Source of the DNA: Parietichytrium sp. I65-24A
Lineage: Eukaryota; Sar; Bigyra; Thraustochytrida; Thraustochytriidae
Assembly (NCBI GenBank): GCA_012862575.1
Contig: BLSF01000033.1
Span: forward strand, 62,001 to 126,000
Length of the DNA stretch: 64,000 bases
Direction: 5' to 3'
Shown: positions 41,113 to 54,029 of the stretch, one piece after another
How the letters are laid out: each line of letters starts with the position of its first letter
Numbering within the stretch: position 1 is the first letter of the stretch
Notes under the pieces: generated by a model
Seen by the model: only the letters and a program-made list of their open reading frames with translations
Databases searched by the model: none
Told to the model about the DNA's origin: nothing
Position numbers and translations under genes: made by a program

Positions 41113-42722
41113 TCAGCACTTGGCCGCGTCATCCGACCCCAAACCGCTCGTCGGGGTGCCGATGTCCGAAGTCGCTTCGTGTCCCGTGGGCGGAGTCCTT
41201 CCCATTTTTGTGCTCAGCAACAGCGCCTCGAGTAATTTCATTGCAGTCGCACCCAAAGTCCCGTCGTCGTCAATAAAGTTCCGGTCACAGGACGTAAAAC
41301 TCAGAATTCCACTTTCCCCGATTGGAAAGGAGTTCACATAGGTAAGATGGGAAGTCTTGTCGTCCACAGGGATCATGATGTACCCTTCGTGTACTGGGAC
41401 CCGTAGGCGTTCGGTTCCTTCTGTCTTGGGGCAAAAGAATTCCGAGTGATCTTGGATCGCGTTGGACGACGCACACACGAGAACCTTCACGTTGTGAGAC
41501 ACGTTGGGCAAAAGATAAGGCGCTATCGGATCGCCGTCTTCTGAGTATGTTGGAAGAGGTGGAAACGCTGCCGAGGAAACGCTGCAATCCTTCAGAGAAG
41601 TTGCGGAGACCATTTCCTTAATCGTGTTGTTCTCCTTGAGATGTTCCAGGTAGCGAAACACGCGAATATTTTCCTCTTTCCAGTCAAAGTCTGTGCAATC
41701 ATGCAGTTCAGGGAAAATCTCTTGGATCTGAATCTTTGAGACGCCTTCATTCTCCAGCTCCTCCTTGAAATTCTCCTCGAAAAATTCTTGCACCATCTGG
41801 GAGTCAACCCACATGTTCCACATCTCATCGACAATATGGTCGTGCGTGAGCTGGAGGTTTGGGAAGTCAACCTTCACGACCCCAATACACCGATCGTTGT
41901 CAGTTTTTGTGAGAATCGCAAATGTCAATGCAATGAAACGATCTGAGCACTTACTCTCATGTTGATCCTCTTGGCATCAGCTTGGGCGGCTCCAAGAGGG
42001 AGAAATTGGTACCTGGGAAAGATCCACTGTTCGCCGGAGAGCACGGGTTTCCCAATCTTCCAAGCAGGATCCGCCGCGCTGGTATAGCACAGGCCTAGTG
42101 CCTGCCCGACCGCGGCTCCAATGCCGCCACTCAGCAGCCTGAACTTTTCTTCGGCGGTGACGGATGGGGTGCTCTTGGCTGCCGACACGAGTGTCTCGAT
42201 GAACTTTCTATGTTTGCGTATCTCCACCCTGAGCAGGTCGTTCTCCTTCTGGATATCCACGGTGCCGTGGTCCCTCAGCGCTTGAGCCTCTGTTTGCAGA
42301 TCCGCAATTCTCGCCAAATACTCCAGCCTCTCCACTTCAAGCTCCTCATTTCGTCTCTTCAGGTCGCTAACTTCCCCTTTCCTCTTGGCCCTGAACTTCC
42401 TACAAGCTGCCGCCAACCGCTCTTTCCGTTCTTGCTCGCTTTCGTTCGCGGTTCTACCGGACCCTTTCACCCTGCCTCTCGAGCGCGATTTCGCGCACTG
42501 GCTCTCCTCGCCCGGGCTCTGGGTCCCGAGTATGCTACTCTCAGCGCTTCCACTTGGCGCGGGGAACAAGCCGGCGGGTTCTTCGAACTGGCCGTCGGGT
42601 TCTTCGTTGGGGAACCCGCCCGAGTGCTGCGCGTGGAACCCGTCGCTCAGGAGAAGATCCAGCGCGCTGTAGTCCTCGAGGACAGAGCTGTCCCCGCTCC
42701 CCTCCCAGTCCACCAAGTCCAT
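41113..42722 (-). CDS. bZIP transcription factor with a long conserved-looking C-terminal domain (2 exons)
   Basis: Exons 42722..41955 and 41871..41113 join in frame (83-bp intron, GTAAGTG donor) to 508 residues. An acidic N-terminus is followed by a basic region (ERLAAACRKFRAKRKGEVSDLKRRN) and a leucine zipper to about residue 175, typical of bZIP DNA-binding dimers. The region has the Asn replaced in the usual N-x-x-A-A/S-x-x-S/C-R core, reading LAAACRKFR. The C-terminal 330 residues form a second folded-looking region, with an LGLCYTSAADPAWK segment, FPNLQLTHDHIVDEMWNMW and a strand-rich end (YIMIPVDDKTSHLTYVNSFP). This end recalls START-like lipid-binding domains in length and strand pattern, but I cannot confirm it. 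Nuclear transcription factor by inference. Confidence 0.8.
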
Positions 42723-45730
<3,008 letters not shown>

Positions 45731-45863
45731 AGTAACTAGTATTTCTGTACAGTAAAAAAGTATAAGTGACAACTTTGTCTATTGCTCTCATCGACAAGAA
45801 CCATTTTCCTTTCATAAAAATCAATTTCTATTTTCTAGAAATAGAAAAGTTGAAATCAGCAAG

Positions 45864-47075
45864 TCAGAGTTTACTTTTCGAGGTTGCGGCCTGCCACGCT
45901 TCAGAGAGAGCCTTTCGTATTACTAGCACTTGGAGTCCTCGAACAAGCACTTTTAAGATGACTCTTCGCTGTCTTAATATGTACAAGATGGAGATGCAGT
46001 ATACTACGACGAGCCACTTTTGCGACACGCCAAAATCTTCAGCCCATTGGTCCATACCGGAGACACGCTTCTTGATCCGCTGAATCACACCGGAAAGTAT
46101 TGCCTGGTCCTCCTTGGACAAAATCCAGTCGAACAGACTTTGGCCGACGTCCATGGCTTTGCCAGCAGACCCGAACCGTCTTAAAGAAGGTGATCCTGAG
46201 CGATAACCTTGGTCCGTGTCATCCATCACTATGACAACCTCCCCTTCGGAGCCTAGCTCGCGGATAAAGGCACGGGCGTCCGCTAGCTTGGTTTTTGGGC
46301 GCTGCGGAACAACCATCGTTTGAACATTCCGGAGCAAACTGTGACACACTGTAAGGTGAGGGAAGGCCAGCGATCCATAATCAAGAACGAGAACAAACTA
46401 GACAAACACACTTACTGAGGGTGCAGGCTTCCCAGTCTTTGAAAATCTGACAAGGACCCACTCGACCGTGGCCCAAAGTCTAAGCTAGACGACGTCTCAG
46501 ACATCAAAATCCGGCGAAACTTGTGGCTGCTATTGGCTAACGCACAGAAAATGGCGTCTGTACAAATCCAGTGAGTGCCCCTGTGTTCTGTATTCACCCA
46601 GAACAGTCCTCCGGGAGAGCCTTGGTGCTTGAGGACAAGGTTCAACATCGCTCCACCAAACTTGAGTACGGAATACGGCTGACCAATGAGAGCGCGCAGG
46701 CTCTTCAAGAACATACCAAGCTCTTCGTCGTCGAGTCGGGGCCGAAGGACCACAGGGCTTCGCGACTTGAGAAGAATCGCGTCCATGGGGAGCGTTCTAA
46801 TTCTCGGAGGACTCACATGAATAGCATTCCCGTCGCCAAGAGCCACGACCTATCGAGCGATCTCCCAGCGATAACGCACAAAAGTCAACACAGAACCCAC
46901 AAACTCCCACACAGCCCCGCTCTCACCCTCAGGGGCCAACCCAGGGGCCAACCGACCATCGCGAACTCACAGCATGATCAAAGTCCTGGCCAGCAACACG
47001 TCTCCCAAGCGCATACGCTGGCCCGGCGCTCGCAACCAGCACCACATCCCCGGCCCGCGCTTCTCCCTCGAGCAT
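45864..47075 (-). CDS. Permuted papain-like hydrolase (YiiX/LRAT type) with C-terminal membrane anchor (3 exons)
   Basis: Exons 47075..46971, 46849..46416 and 46338..45864 join in frame to 337 residues; introns are 121 bp (GTGAGT) and 77 bp (GTAAGT). The first join restores FDHAVVALGDGNAIHVSP, a pattern typical of the permuted NlpC/P60-papain superfamily: GDVVLV near the N-terminus, the His of DHAVV as catalytic base, and later the nucleophile Cys in WICTDAIF, with GQPYSV between. A C-terminal segment (WLVVVYCISILYIL) looks like a transmembrane anchor with a basic tail. Relatives act as lipid acyltransferases, peptidases or amidases; the substrate cannot be told. The start is uncertain: ATG 47075 is the first before the conserved core, but the frame stays open upstream through simple repeats, so an earlier exon is possible. 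Confidence 0.65.
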
Positions 47076-47131
47076 TCTCGCTTTCCCCCAAGTCCAAACT
47101 AAGTTCTCCAACAGATGTCTTCCCTGCCTTC

Positions 47132-47184
<53 letters not shown>

Positions 47185-47743
47185 TCGCTCTCTTGTCCTT
47201 CCTCTGAGGGTCCTCGCGTACCGCCTACCACTGGCGCAGCGCTTTCGCTAGAGTCTCGTCCCAGCGCCGACAGTACCTGCAGAGCCAGTTGCTCATCACC
47301 GCTCCTCACGCAGCGTGGGTACGCGCGTACGCTTCCCGAGCTGTCCCACAGTCCCACAGTCCCACCACAGTCCCACCACAGTCCCGCGTCCAACAGTCCC
47401 ACAGTCCCACAGTCTCGCGCTCGTGCGCTGGACCCAGTCAGTGTTTCCGGTAGATATATTGCTACCGCTGCGGTTCTTCACCCAAGAACCCACCGGAGAA
47501 CCGAAGCACAGAGCACGAGACGCGACTGCGAGAAGAGGAATGCATAGAAGACAAGTTCAAACAAGTGAAGAAGAGAGCGAACGAGATGAAATTTATGCGC
47601 AAGTTGGAAATTACGATCTCAAATTTCCGATTTCCAATTTCCAACTTCCAATTTCCGAGTTCCAATTAGAAATTAGAAATTAGAAATTAGAAAATAGAAA
47701 TTTGATGGAGCAGCAAAGCAGACTCTCGAATCGAATTGCGCGG
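47076..47743. other. Intergenic region with two simple-sequence tracts
   Basis: It holds a CCGTTCT heptamer run at 47132-47184 and a CCCACAGT/CCCACCACAGT array at 47343-47415. At 47615-47700 are AT-rich repeats of the AATTTCC and AAATTAG type. It probably contains the promoter of the papain-like gene and the 3' flank of VIP1. Confidence 0.6.
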
Positions 47744-50700
47744 CTAGTTCTCGCTCAGGTGGCGTGTCATGCGCGGCTTGGAAGTCTTTCCGTCACGGCG
47801 TCCTGTGTCGGTGTCGGCAGATGAAGAAGAGCCTGTGGGCACGATGGGAGGCGCTGGGGGATACGCCACGGGCGAGGTGGGCGACAGGAGGCCATGGGCG
47901 GCGACCAGCGACGCCGCATGGTCGTGCGAAATGTCGTGCATGGCGGAAGAAGAAGAAGAAGAAGAAGGCGCATCCGAGGTGGGCGGGTGCGGAGCGTCGT
48001 CCAGCTCGGCGTTGACGTCGCGGAGAACGCGAGTGAAGAGGTTGTTGAGCAAGTTGTATTCCAGGTCCTTCCACATCGGGATGAGCGGCGAGCATGGCAG
48101 CAGCTGGATGTTGGCCGAACTTCCGTACGCAGACCCTTCTGGCTCGGCGGCGATGACCGAGCTGGTGCTGGACGACTTTGCTGTGAGAGTCTTCGGTGCA
48201 CTGGCCTCCGTGGGCGTGGAGTCCATCGCACCGTCTGCCATGAGGATGTCCTCACTACTCAGCTCGCTGAGCTCGCCTTGCTGTACGCGCCCTTCAGAGT
48301 CGATGCGGGTAGCAACGCCAGGAGAGATTCCCACGGAAACGCGGAATCGGCGCGGGAACTCACCGTGCTGTGAGACCTCATCTTCAGCGCCAGATAGACC
48401 TCGTGAGCTGCATGAGCTCACGTTGGACTTGCGCCGTGCGAGCGAAGGGCGGGAGCTGCCATCTTTGCTGTCGCTGGCGTCCTTGCGTGGCTTTGGCTTT
48501 AGCTCAAACAAGCGAATCACAATGTGCGTGAGGTAGTTGAGCTCCCGCACGTTCTGAACAGCCTTCTCGGCCTCTTCGCTTAGCGTTGGAAGCTCCATTT
48601 CGATGTCATCGGGGTGCACCCCCACGGTCTCGGCCGCGGCGTAACGCAACACGCTCAGCAATGAATGCAGGTGCGATTCGCTCGTAAAGTAGAGCCTTGT
48701 GCGGACCATTCGATCACTTGACTTGATGCCCATCGACCGGGCATGGCGCTTGTCCAGTCGATGAAAGGTCTCCGTCGTGTCGCTGTCGCTTGCGTTGCTC
48801 TCAGCGACGCTGGAGGTTGTGAGGCCTCCGCCAATGTCGTGCCCCGAGGCAAAGGTGCTCACCGACTGCTCCCGTCGAAGGCCACTGCGCTTCTCGTTGC
48901 GTGTGCAGTAGTTTACGGTATTGATGAGATCGCCCTGAATCTTGGCCACCAGGGAGCGCGCAACGCGGGAGCCCACACTCTTTTTTTCGGTCGGCGTGAT
49001 ACCGTACTCTTGCGGAACAATAACGTCTGCCAGGGCTGTACTGATCTCAAAAATCTTCACCAGATGCGGTGGCTTGAGCTTGAGGAGCTGCGGGTTATGC
49101 AACAGATCGAATTTCACACTGTCATTGATATCCGGAATCTTGCTCAAGTCGTACTTGTTCTTCTTTTTCTGAAAAAAATCTTTCTCTAACTTGGCCCAGC
49201 GGTACAAGGACATGAGCACAGCTGTGCCAATGTCCTCAGACACCACAGACTGCATGTGCCTGTCGGACTCCACCCTGTCAAGAGACGCGGCGGCACTACC
49301 GCCTTCCTGTTGCGAGGCGTTCTCCGGCTCCAGCAATTTGCCCGTGTTGACCACTCCTGCGTATCCAGACTTGATTCCAAAACGTGCGCGCTGCTCCTTC
49401 AAGCAAAGACGCAATTGCTGAACGAGACCCGAGATGTGGTTGTGGAGCTCTTTCATGTATTTGCGCGGGTTGTATTCCACAGCACCGAGCGCATCCACCA
49501 CTGAATGAGCATCGGTGGAAGCAATCTGCTGTTTGAGCCCTTCCTCGGATGGCTCCTCTTCGAGCAGAGCCGCGTGCAAGCGTTTCTTGATGACCTCTAT
49601 GGGTTGCTTGGCATCGGAAGCGTCATCCAGGAGCTCATCCACTTCGTTGCTTTTGCGGACCAAGCTTGTCAAAATTGGAGTAAGGTGGCCCTCGAGCTGG
49701 AGCATACCTTTGGCGAACGCTGCAGCCGTGACCTGCACTCTTCCCTCGTTAGAACTGTACACCTTTAGATCGTGGCGGTAGGTGGAGTGCAGGCGCAACA
49801 GACCGTCGAACGGGTACAACTTTTGACGGAATGACTGGCCCATGTACTCGGCCTGCTGTCTTCCCGAAAGGGTCAGGACCCCGCCCCACTTTAAAATGAA
49901 CTGCGCTTCCGTGATCTTGCCTGTGGACTCCTCCCAATCGATGGGCTTGAGTTGAACTTTGCGGTTGATTCCCTTAAAGGTGCCGTGCATTTCCAGCACT
50001 GATCGAGCTTGCAGCAAGAGGTCGTACAAGTCGCGTTCCTCGCAATCACTGTCATCAAGATCGCGACCGCGCTGGCGCTCTGTTTGACTGATGAGTGTCC
50101 CTAGAATGTCCAGCACGTCCCCTAATTGCGCGGCGCTCTTGAGCTTGAGCTCGTCTCTAGAGAATCGGTCACCGTATTTGTCAAAGAGCGCCAACACGCG
50201 AGGGTTGGAGACATCAATCTTAAGCTTTTGCTTTGGCGTGCGATCTCCGTGCCGCACTACAGCAATCACACAGCGCAATTCTTCGTGCACGTCATCCTTG
50301 GCGTGTGTGTGCGCTTTCGACTTGTGAGCAGGCACGGTTGATAGACTTTCGTCAAAGTCAGACTCTTCCTCCGTGTCGCTGTCCACGCTATAGTCAGACC
50401 CAGGCCAAGCGCTATGCTGGGAGAGCCCCATGGCTCTCTTGAGCAAGTCCGCGAGGATCAGACCAAAGTCGTCGTAGTATTTGTGGTTATTCTTCACAAA
50501 GCTCCAGCCATTCACGTCACAAACGTATGCCATCGAGTCAGTGCGCAGCACGTCGAATCCGCAGATGCGTTGCCCAGTGGCCATGATGATCCTGCTTGCC
50601 ATCTCTTTCTCCATGCTCGTTAGAAGAATCGGGTATCGGATCTCGAAGCCGTTTTCATTGCGGCTCACCACGCCGTCGATGGACGGCGATTTCCGAGCTT

Positions 50701-51463
50701 CGCTATGGGCATACCCAGCGGTGACGGTGTACACCTTCACATCGGACCCTTCCGTTCGCAAGAATGTCTCGTAGACATAGCTACCATCGCGGCGGACCTT
50801 ATTTTCGTTCGGGAAGAACTCGCTGCTTCGGTCCTTGACCTTGCGAAAAAGCCTGCAGCTGCCTCCACCAGCACTGCGAGGGTAGTATATGTACACGTTG
50901 TGGTCATCGCCGTCGACTGGCTTTTCAACAAACGGCTTATCCATGCGCTTTCCATTGACGACGATGTAGTCGTCGAATTCCTCCATGTCTTCTTCCTTGT
51001 TCACCTCCACAGGATAGCCGCTGGGCGAGGAAGCGTCTCGATTGACAACAACGTGATCAGGTGTGGGGACACCATACTTTTCCATCAGTTTAAGCACGTG
51101 CCTTCTGTCCATCAGCAGGTGTTGGTGCTTGAGCTCGTTCACCAAAAATGGTTTCCGCAGCTCGGCATAGGCTTCCACCTTTTCCAGCGGGAAGCCATCG
51201 GAAAAGAAGGAAATGAGGCAGTGCACGAGGGGCCACTCTTCGATCGGCTTGTTCTGCAGCTCTTCTTCCGAAAAGTACACCAGCGAGAACTCGCTCGGGC
51301 TCAGCCGCCCAAGGATCTCCCTCATCGGTTTCGACTTGGCCTTCTTTGGCATGGCGCATATGCCTAGCCTGATTTTCTCCCCGGCCTTGGGCTTCGGAAG
51401 CGACCCGAACTTGTGGTTCGTCAAGTCGTCCATGTCCACCTCGAATTTCGTGTAATCCGTCAT
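47744..51463 (-). CDS. VIP1: Diphosphoinositol pentakisphosphate kinase VIP1/PPIP5K
   Basis: A 1,239-residue intronless gene with the two-domain layout of VIP1/PPIP5K, which adds a beta-phosphate to position 1 of InsP6 or InsP7, producing inositol pyrophosphates that report phosphate and energy status. Residues about 30-345 form the RimK/ATP-grasp kinase: GICAMPKKAKSKPM, the HLLMDRR segment (116-121), PFVEKPVDGDDHNVYIYYP (177-195) and CGFDVLR with DVNGWSFVKNN (301-326) for ATP and metal. From about 395 lies the histidine-acid-phosphatase-like domain with RHGDRTPKQK (404-412) and the later SESHLHSLL, matching the family's phosphatase His motif. The C-terminal 200 residues are Ser/Pro-rich and probably disordered. 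All hallmark residues are present. ATG 51463 begins the only long frame. Confidence 0.96.
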   Translation of the reverse strand: MTDYTKFEVDMDDLTNHKFGSLPKPKAGEKIRLGICAMPKKAKSKPMREILGRLSPSEFSLVYFSEEELQNKPIEEWPLVHCLISFFSDGFPLEKVEAYAELRKPFLVNELKHQHLLMDRRHVLKLMEKYGVPTPDHVVVNRDASSPSGYPVEVNKEEDMEEFDDYIVVNGKRMDKPFVEKPVDGDDHNVYIYYPRSAGGGSCRLFRKVKDRSSEFFPNENKVRRDGSYVYETFLRTEGSDVKVYTVTAGYAHSEARKSPSIDGVVSRNENGFEIRYPILLTSMEKEMASRIIMATGQRICGFDVLRTDSMAYVCDVNGWSFVKNNHKYYDDFGLILADLLKRAMGLSQHSAWPGSDYSVDSDTEEESDFDESLSTVPAHKSKAHTHAKDDVHEELRCVIAVVRHGDRTPKQKLKIDVSNPRVLALFDKYGDRFSRDELKLKSAAQLGDVLDILGTLISQTERQRGRDLDDSDCEERDLYDLLLQARSVLEMHGTFKGINRKVQLKPIDWEESTGKITEAQFILKWGGVLTLSGRQQAEYMGQSFRQKLYPFDGLLRLHSTYRHDLKVYSSNEGRVQVTAAAFAKGMLQLEGHLTPILTSLVRKSNEVDELLDDASDAKQPIEVIKKRLHAALLEEEPSEEGLKQQIASTDAHSVVDALGAVEYNPRKYMKELHNHISGLVQQLRLCLKEQRARFGIKSGYAGVVNTGKLLEPENASQQEGGSAAASLDRVESDRHMQSVVSEDIGTAVLMSLYRWAKLEKDFFQKKKNKYDLSKIPDINDSVKFDLLHNPQLLKLKPPHLVKIFEISTALADVIVPQEYGITPTEKKSVGSRVARSLVAKIQGDLINTVNYCTRNEKRSGLRREQSVSTFASGHDIGGGLTTSSVAESNASDSDTTETFHRLDKRHARSMGIKSSDRMVRTRLYFTSESHLHSLLSVLRYAAAETVGVHPDDIEMELPTLSEEAEKAVQNVRELNYLTHIVIRLFELKPKPRKDASDSKDGSSRPSLARRKSNVSSCSSRGLSGAEDEVSQHGEFPRRFRVSVGISPGVATRIDSEGRVQQGELSELSSEDILMADGAMDSTPTEASAPKTLTAKSSSTSSVIAAEPEGSAYGSSANIQLLPCSPLIPMWKDLEYNLLNNLFTRVLRDVNAELDDAPHPPTSDAPSSSSSSSAMHDISHDHAASLVAAHGLLSPTSPVAYPPAPPIVPTGSSSSADTDTGRRDGKTSKPRMTRHLSEN

Positions 51464-52099
51464 CTTGCCTCGCTCTCTCTACCGCACACACCGTGGTCTC
51501 TCTGTCTCTCTGTCTCTCCGTCTCTCTGCCTCGATCTCCCGCTCTTCTTCCCGCCACCCAGGAGTGCTCTTCCGCGCAGCTCACCTTCCTTCCGTTCAGC
51601 GCTGTTAGAGGACGCAGGAGGCTGTGGAAGGGAGAGGTGGATGTATGATATTTCTACGACGCTCACAATGGCACTGGCACTGACACTGACCAGCACACAT
51701 GAATCGGCAATGAGGTTTTCTGATGTTTGCTGAGCTCTGTTCTTCAGTGAACACTGTCAGTCATGTCACTGAAGAAGTTGAAGTTTTGGCCGAGGAGAAA
51801 AGAGTAAGGTGGCTCTAGCGTTGGACGCGGTGAATGCTTCTGCTGTGTCGACTGACTATACAATGCACATGTACATAGAGCACCAGAATTCAGATTCACA
51901 CTGTCAGAACAGATTTTTTACAAGGTTGCAGTCGAGGAAGAGAATGGACGGCTTGGGAGTGCGTCTGAAAGATTTGCATTGGCGGCTTTGATGTGAAGGA
52001 GTGAGTGGAGTGGTGGTGGGTAGGAGGAATATGAGATCTTGTGTAAATGTAGTGAATTGGAAGGAATGTGGTACCAGTACGCCAAAATGAATGGAGTCT
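51464..52099. other. Intergenic region upstream of VIP1
   Basis: It holds a TCTCTGTCTC tract at 51473-51540 just upstream of VIP1, and a dyad cttcagtga/tcactgaag at 51742-51774 with a 15-base loop. The 9-mer CACTGTCAG occurs at 51752 and 51899. No gene seen. Confidence 0.5.
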
Positions 52100-53178
52100 T
52101 TAGCTCTTTTGGCACACAAAGATGTAATGGCACGAGTTGGCGTCCTTGGAATCTGAAACAGCATTGGCGCTAACGGTGGGCTTGGCGACGGATGAAACCG
52201 ATACTTTCCAAGGGTACTCCTCGGACTCGAGGTAGCCCAGACGGTTATCTGGAACTCCGTAGGAGATCATGAAGAAGACTCCGTTTGGCTTGAGAACGCG
52301 CACGCACTCGCTCAACATCTTTGATACATTTCCGGTGGAGCCTTCACCGCAGAGGATACTGTCCATGGTGCCCTTGTCTATGATGCAATCGAACGTTTCG
52401 TCCGGGAAGTCCAAGTGGCATGCATTCATCACTTGCCCTGAGAATTTTGTCAACATATAAAAGTACGACGATTTCAAAAAAGGAGAAATACGAGTCAGCG
52501 CTTTCCCTCTCTGCTCACGGACTGAACAGGCGCTACATATCGAGCACTTACACGTCAATGTGGACTTCTCCTTGTGGCGCTCCTTCATCTGCTCAACGAC
52601 TACCTTGGAAATATCAATGTTGACCATCGAGGTGAACCCATCTTCGTACATGTCCTCAGTCAAGCCTGAAGAAGATAATCCAAGGTGAGAACAAAAGTAC
52701 CACCACCAAGAACAACAACAACAGCAACACCTTGCTTTCGAGTGGACCGACGATTTATTCAAAGTTCCATCAACTTACGCGAATTTCCGCAGCCTAGCTG
52801 CAGGATGTGATCAGTCTCTTTCACATAAGCCTTGAGCTTCTCCCGCACGCCGGAATATCTCTGGTACCAGTCGAATGGCTCAGGATCCTTGGTATAACGC
52901 TCATCCCAATAAGCTGCTTTCCTGCAAATGATTGAAATCCGTGAACACATCAGTCTCTTCTTCGCATTCGTGCCGTCCACAACAGAATCATTTGATTTAC
53001 TTACCCGTCTGTGGCCCCAACAAATCCAATTCATACACGCACGTGTGTACACAGTGGCATAATCATCGCCAGCGTCAACAACAACAAAAATAACAACAAC
53101 AACAACAACAACAATCACCAGCTCAACAACCGCAACTCTATTCGCTCGAACTTACACTACGCGCGTGCCCAAAAGCAT
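52100..53178 (-). CDS. METTL13/EEF1AKMT4-family methyltransferase (4 exons)
   Basis: Exons 53178..53156, 52921..52779, 52665..52552 and 52437..52100 join in frame to 205 residues. Three introns are 234, 113 and 114 bp, all with GTAAGT donors. Order of motifs: AAYWDERYTKDPEPFDWY, then the SAM-binding LQLGCGNSR restored across the exon 2-3 junction (GNSRLTEDMY), MVNIDIS (acidic ribose ligand), WQVMNACHLDFPDETFD across the exon 3-4 junction, IIDKGTMDSIL and VLKPNGVFFMISYG. These identify the class I methyltransferase group that includes EEF1AKMT4 and METTL13, which methylate lysines or the N-terminus of translation factor eEF1A. Exons 2-4 are firm. The short first exon is the least certain: other start codons and donor-like sites lie in the 234-bp intron. 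Confidence 0.8.
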
Positions 53179-54029
53179 CGCAGAATTGAACACAAACACA
53201 AACACAAACACACACATTCACATTCACATTCACATACACAAGTCAGCCACCACGCACGTGAGCATGGAGAAGGGTACGGCATTCAGAGCTTCTTCACATC
53301 TCTCGCAACGTACCTGTGCCATCTTTCCAACTAAGCTACCGCCGTCTCTTCCTTCCTTTCTTCCTTCTTCTTCCCTTCTTCCCTCTTCTCTTCTGACTCC
53401 CTCGGGGTGTCCTCGCGCACACTGCAAGTTCGCTCCCTCACAACAAGCACTTCTTTTCTCGCCAGCGTTCTCAACCTCCGTAGCGAGCAAAGAACCGTTC
53501 GTTAACGCACTCTTGAAGTCCATTGAGTTGTATTGAAGTCCATTGAAGACTACTGAGTTCCACGAGTCCCGCTGAGAATCTCGTAGAATCTATTAGAATC
53601 TCGTAGATTGAGGATGATTTACTGTTAATTGAGTGAAGTAGCGTAACCAAACTCTATTGAGAGGAACCGTTTCAAGAATGTACCGGTAAGTATAACAATA
53701 ACAATGTAAGTAAAGAAAGCAAGTTCGAAATCAGGTGAGTGTGTGGAATGTGTGGAACCTGGAAAGTTTTTCCAATTCCATTCAATCAATCAACAAACCC
53801 AATACATATTACATACGTAAACACAGCGAGTACACCCGGAGAGTACGCGCACCCCTCGTTTCATGTGCAGAAGACGAGGCAGGCAGCTAGGCAATTAGGT
53901 AATTAGGCAATTAGGCAATTAGGCAGGCAGCTAGGTAGAGGTTCGGTTGGAGGCAGCGGCGGGGACACTTGGCGGCACAGCGTCGGTTGCCCCCGAGTAC
54001 AGAGCGAGTACAGAGCGCGTACAGGTTCG
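53179..54029. other. Divergent promoter region with microsatellites
   Basis: It contains CAAACA/CATTCA hexamer repeats at 53190-53239, a T/C-rich tract at 53340-53400, and CAATTAGG repeats at 53884-53930 near the metallophosphatase start. An AAC-type run at 53075-53114 lies just inside the adjacent intron. No gene supported. Confidence 0.55.
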
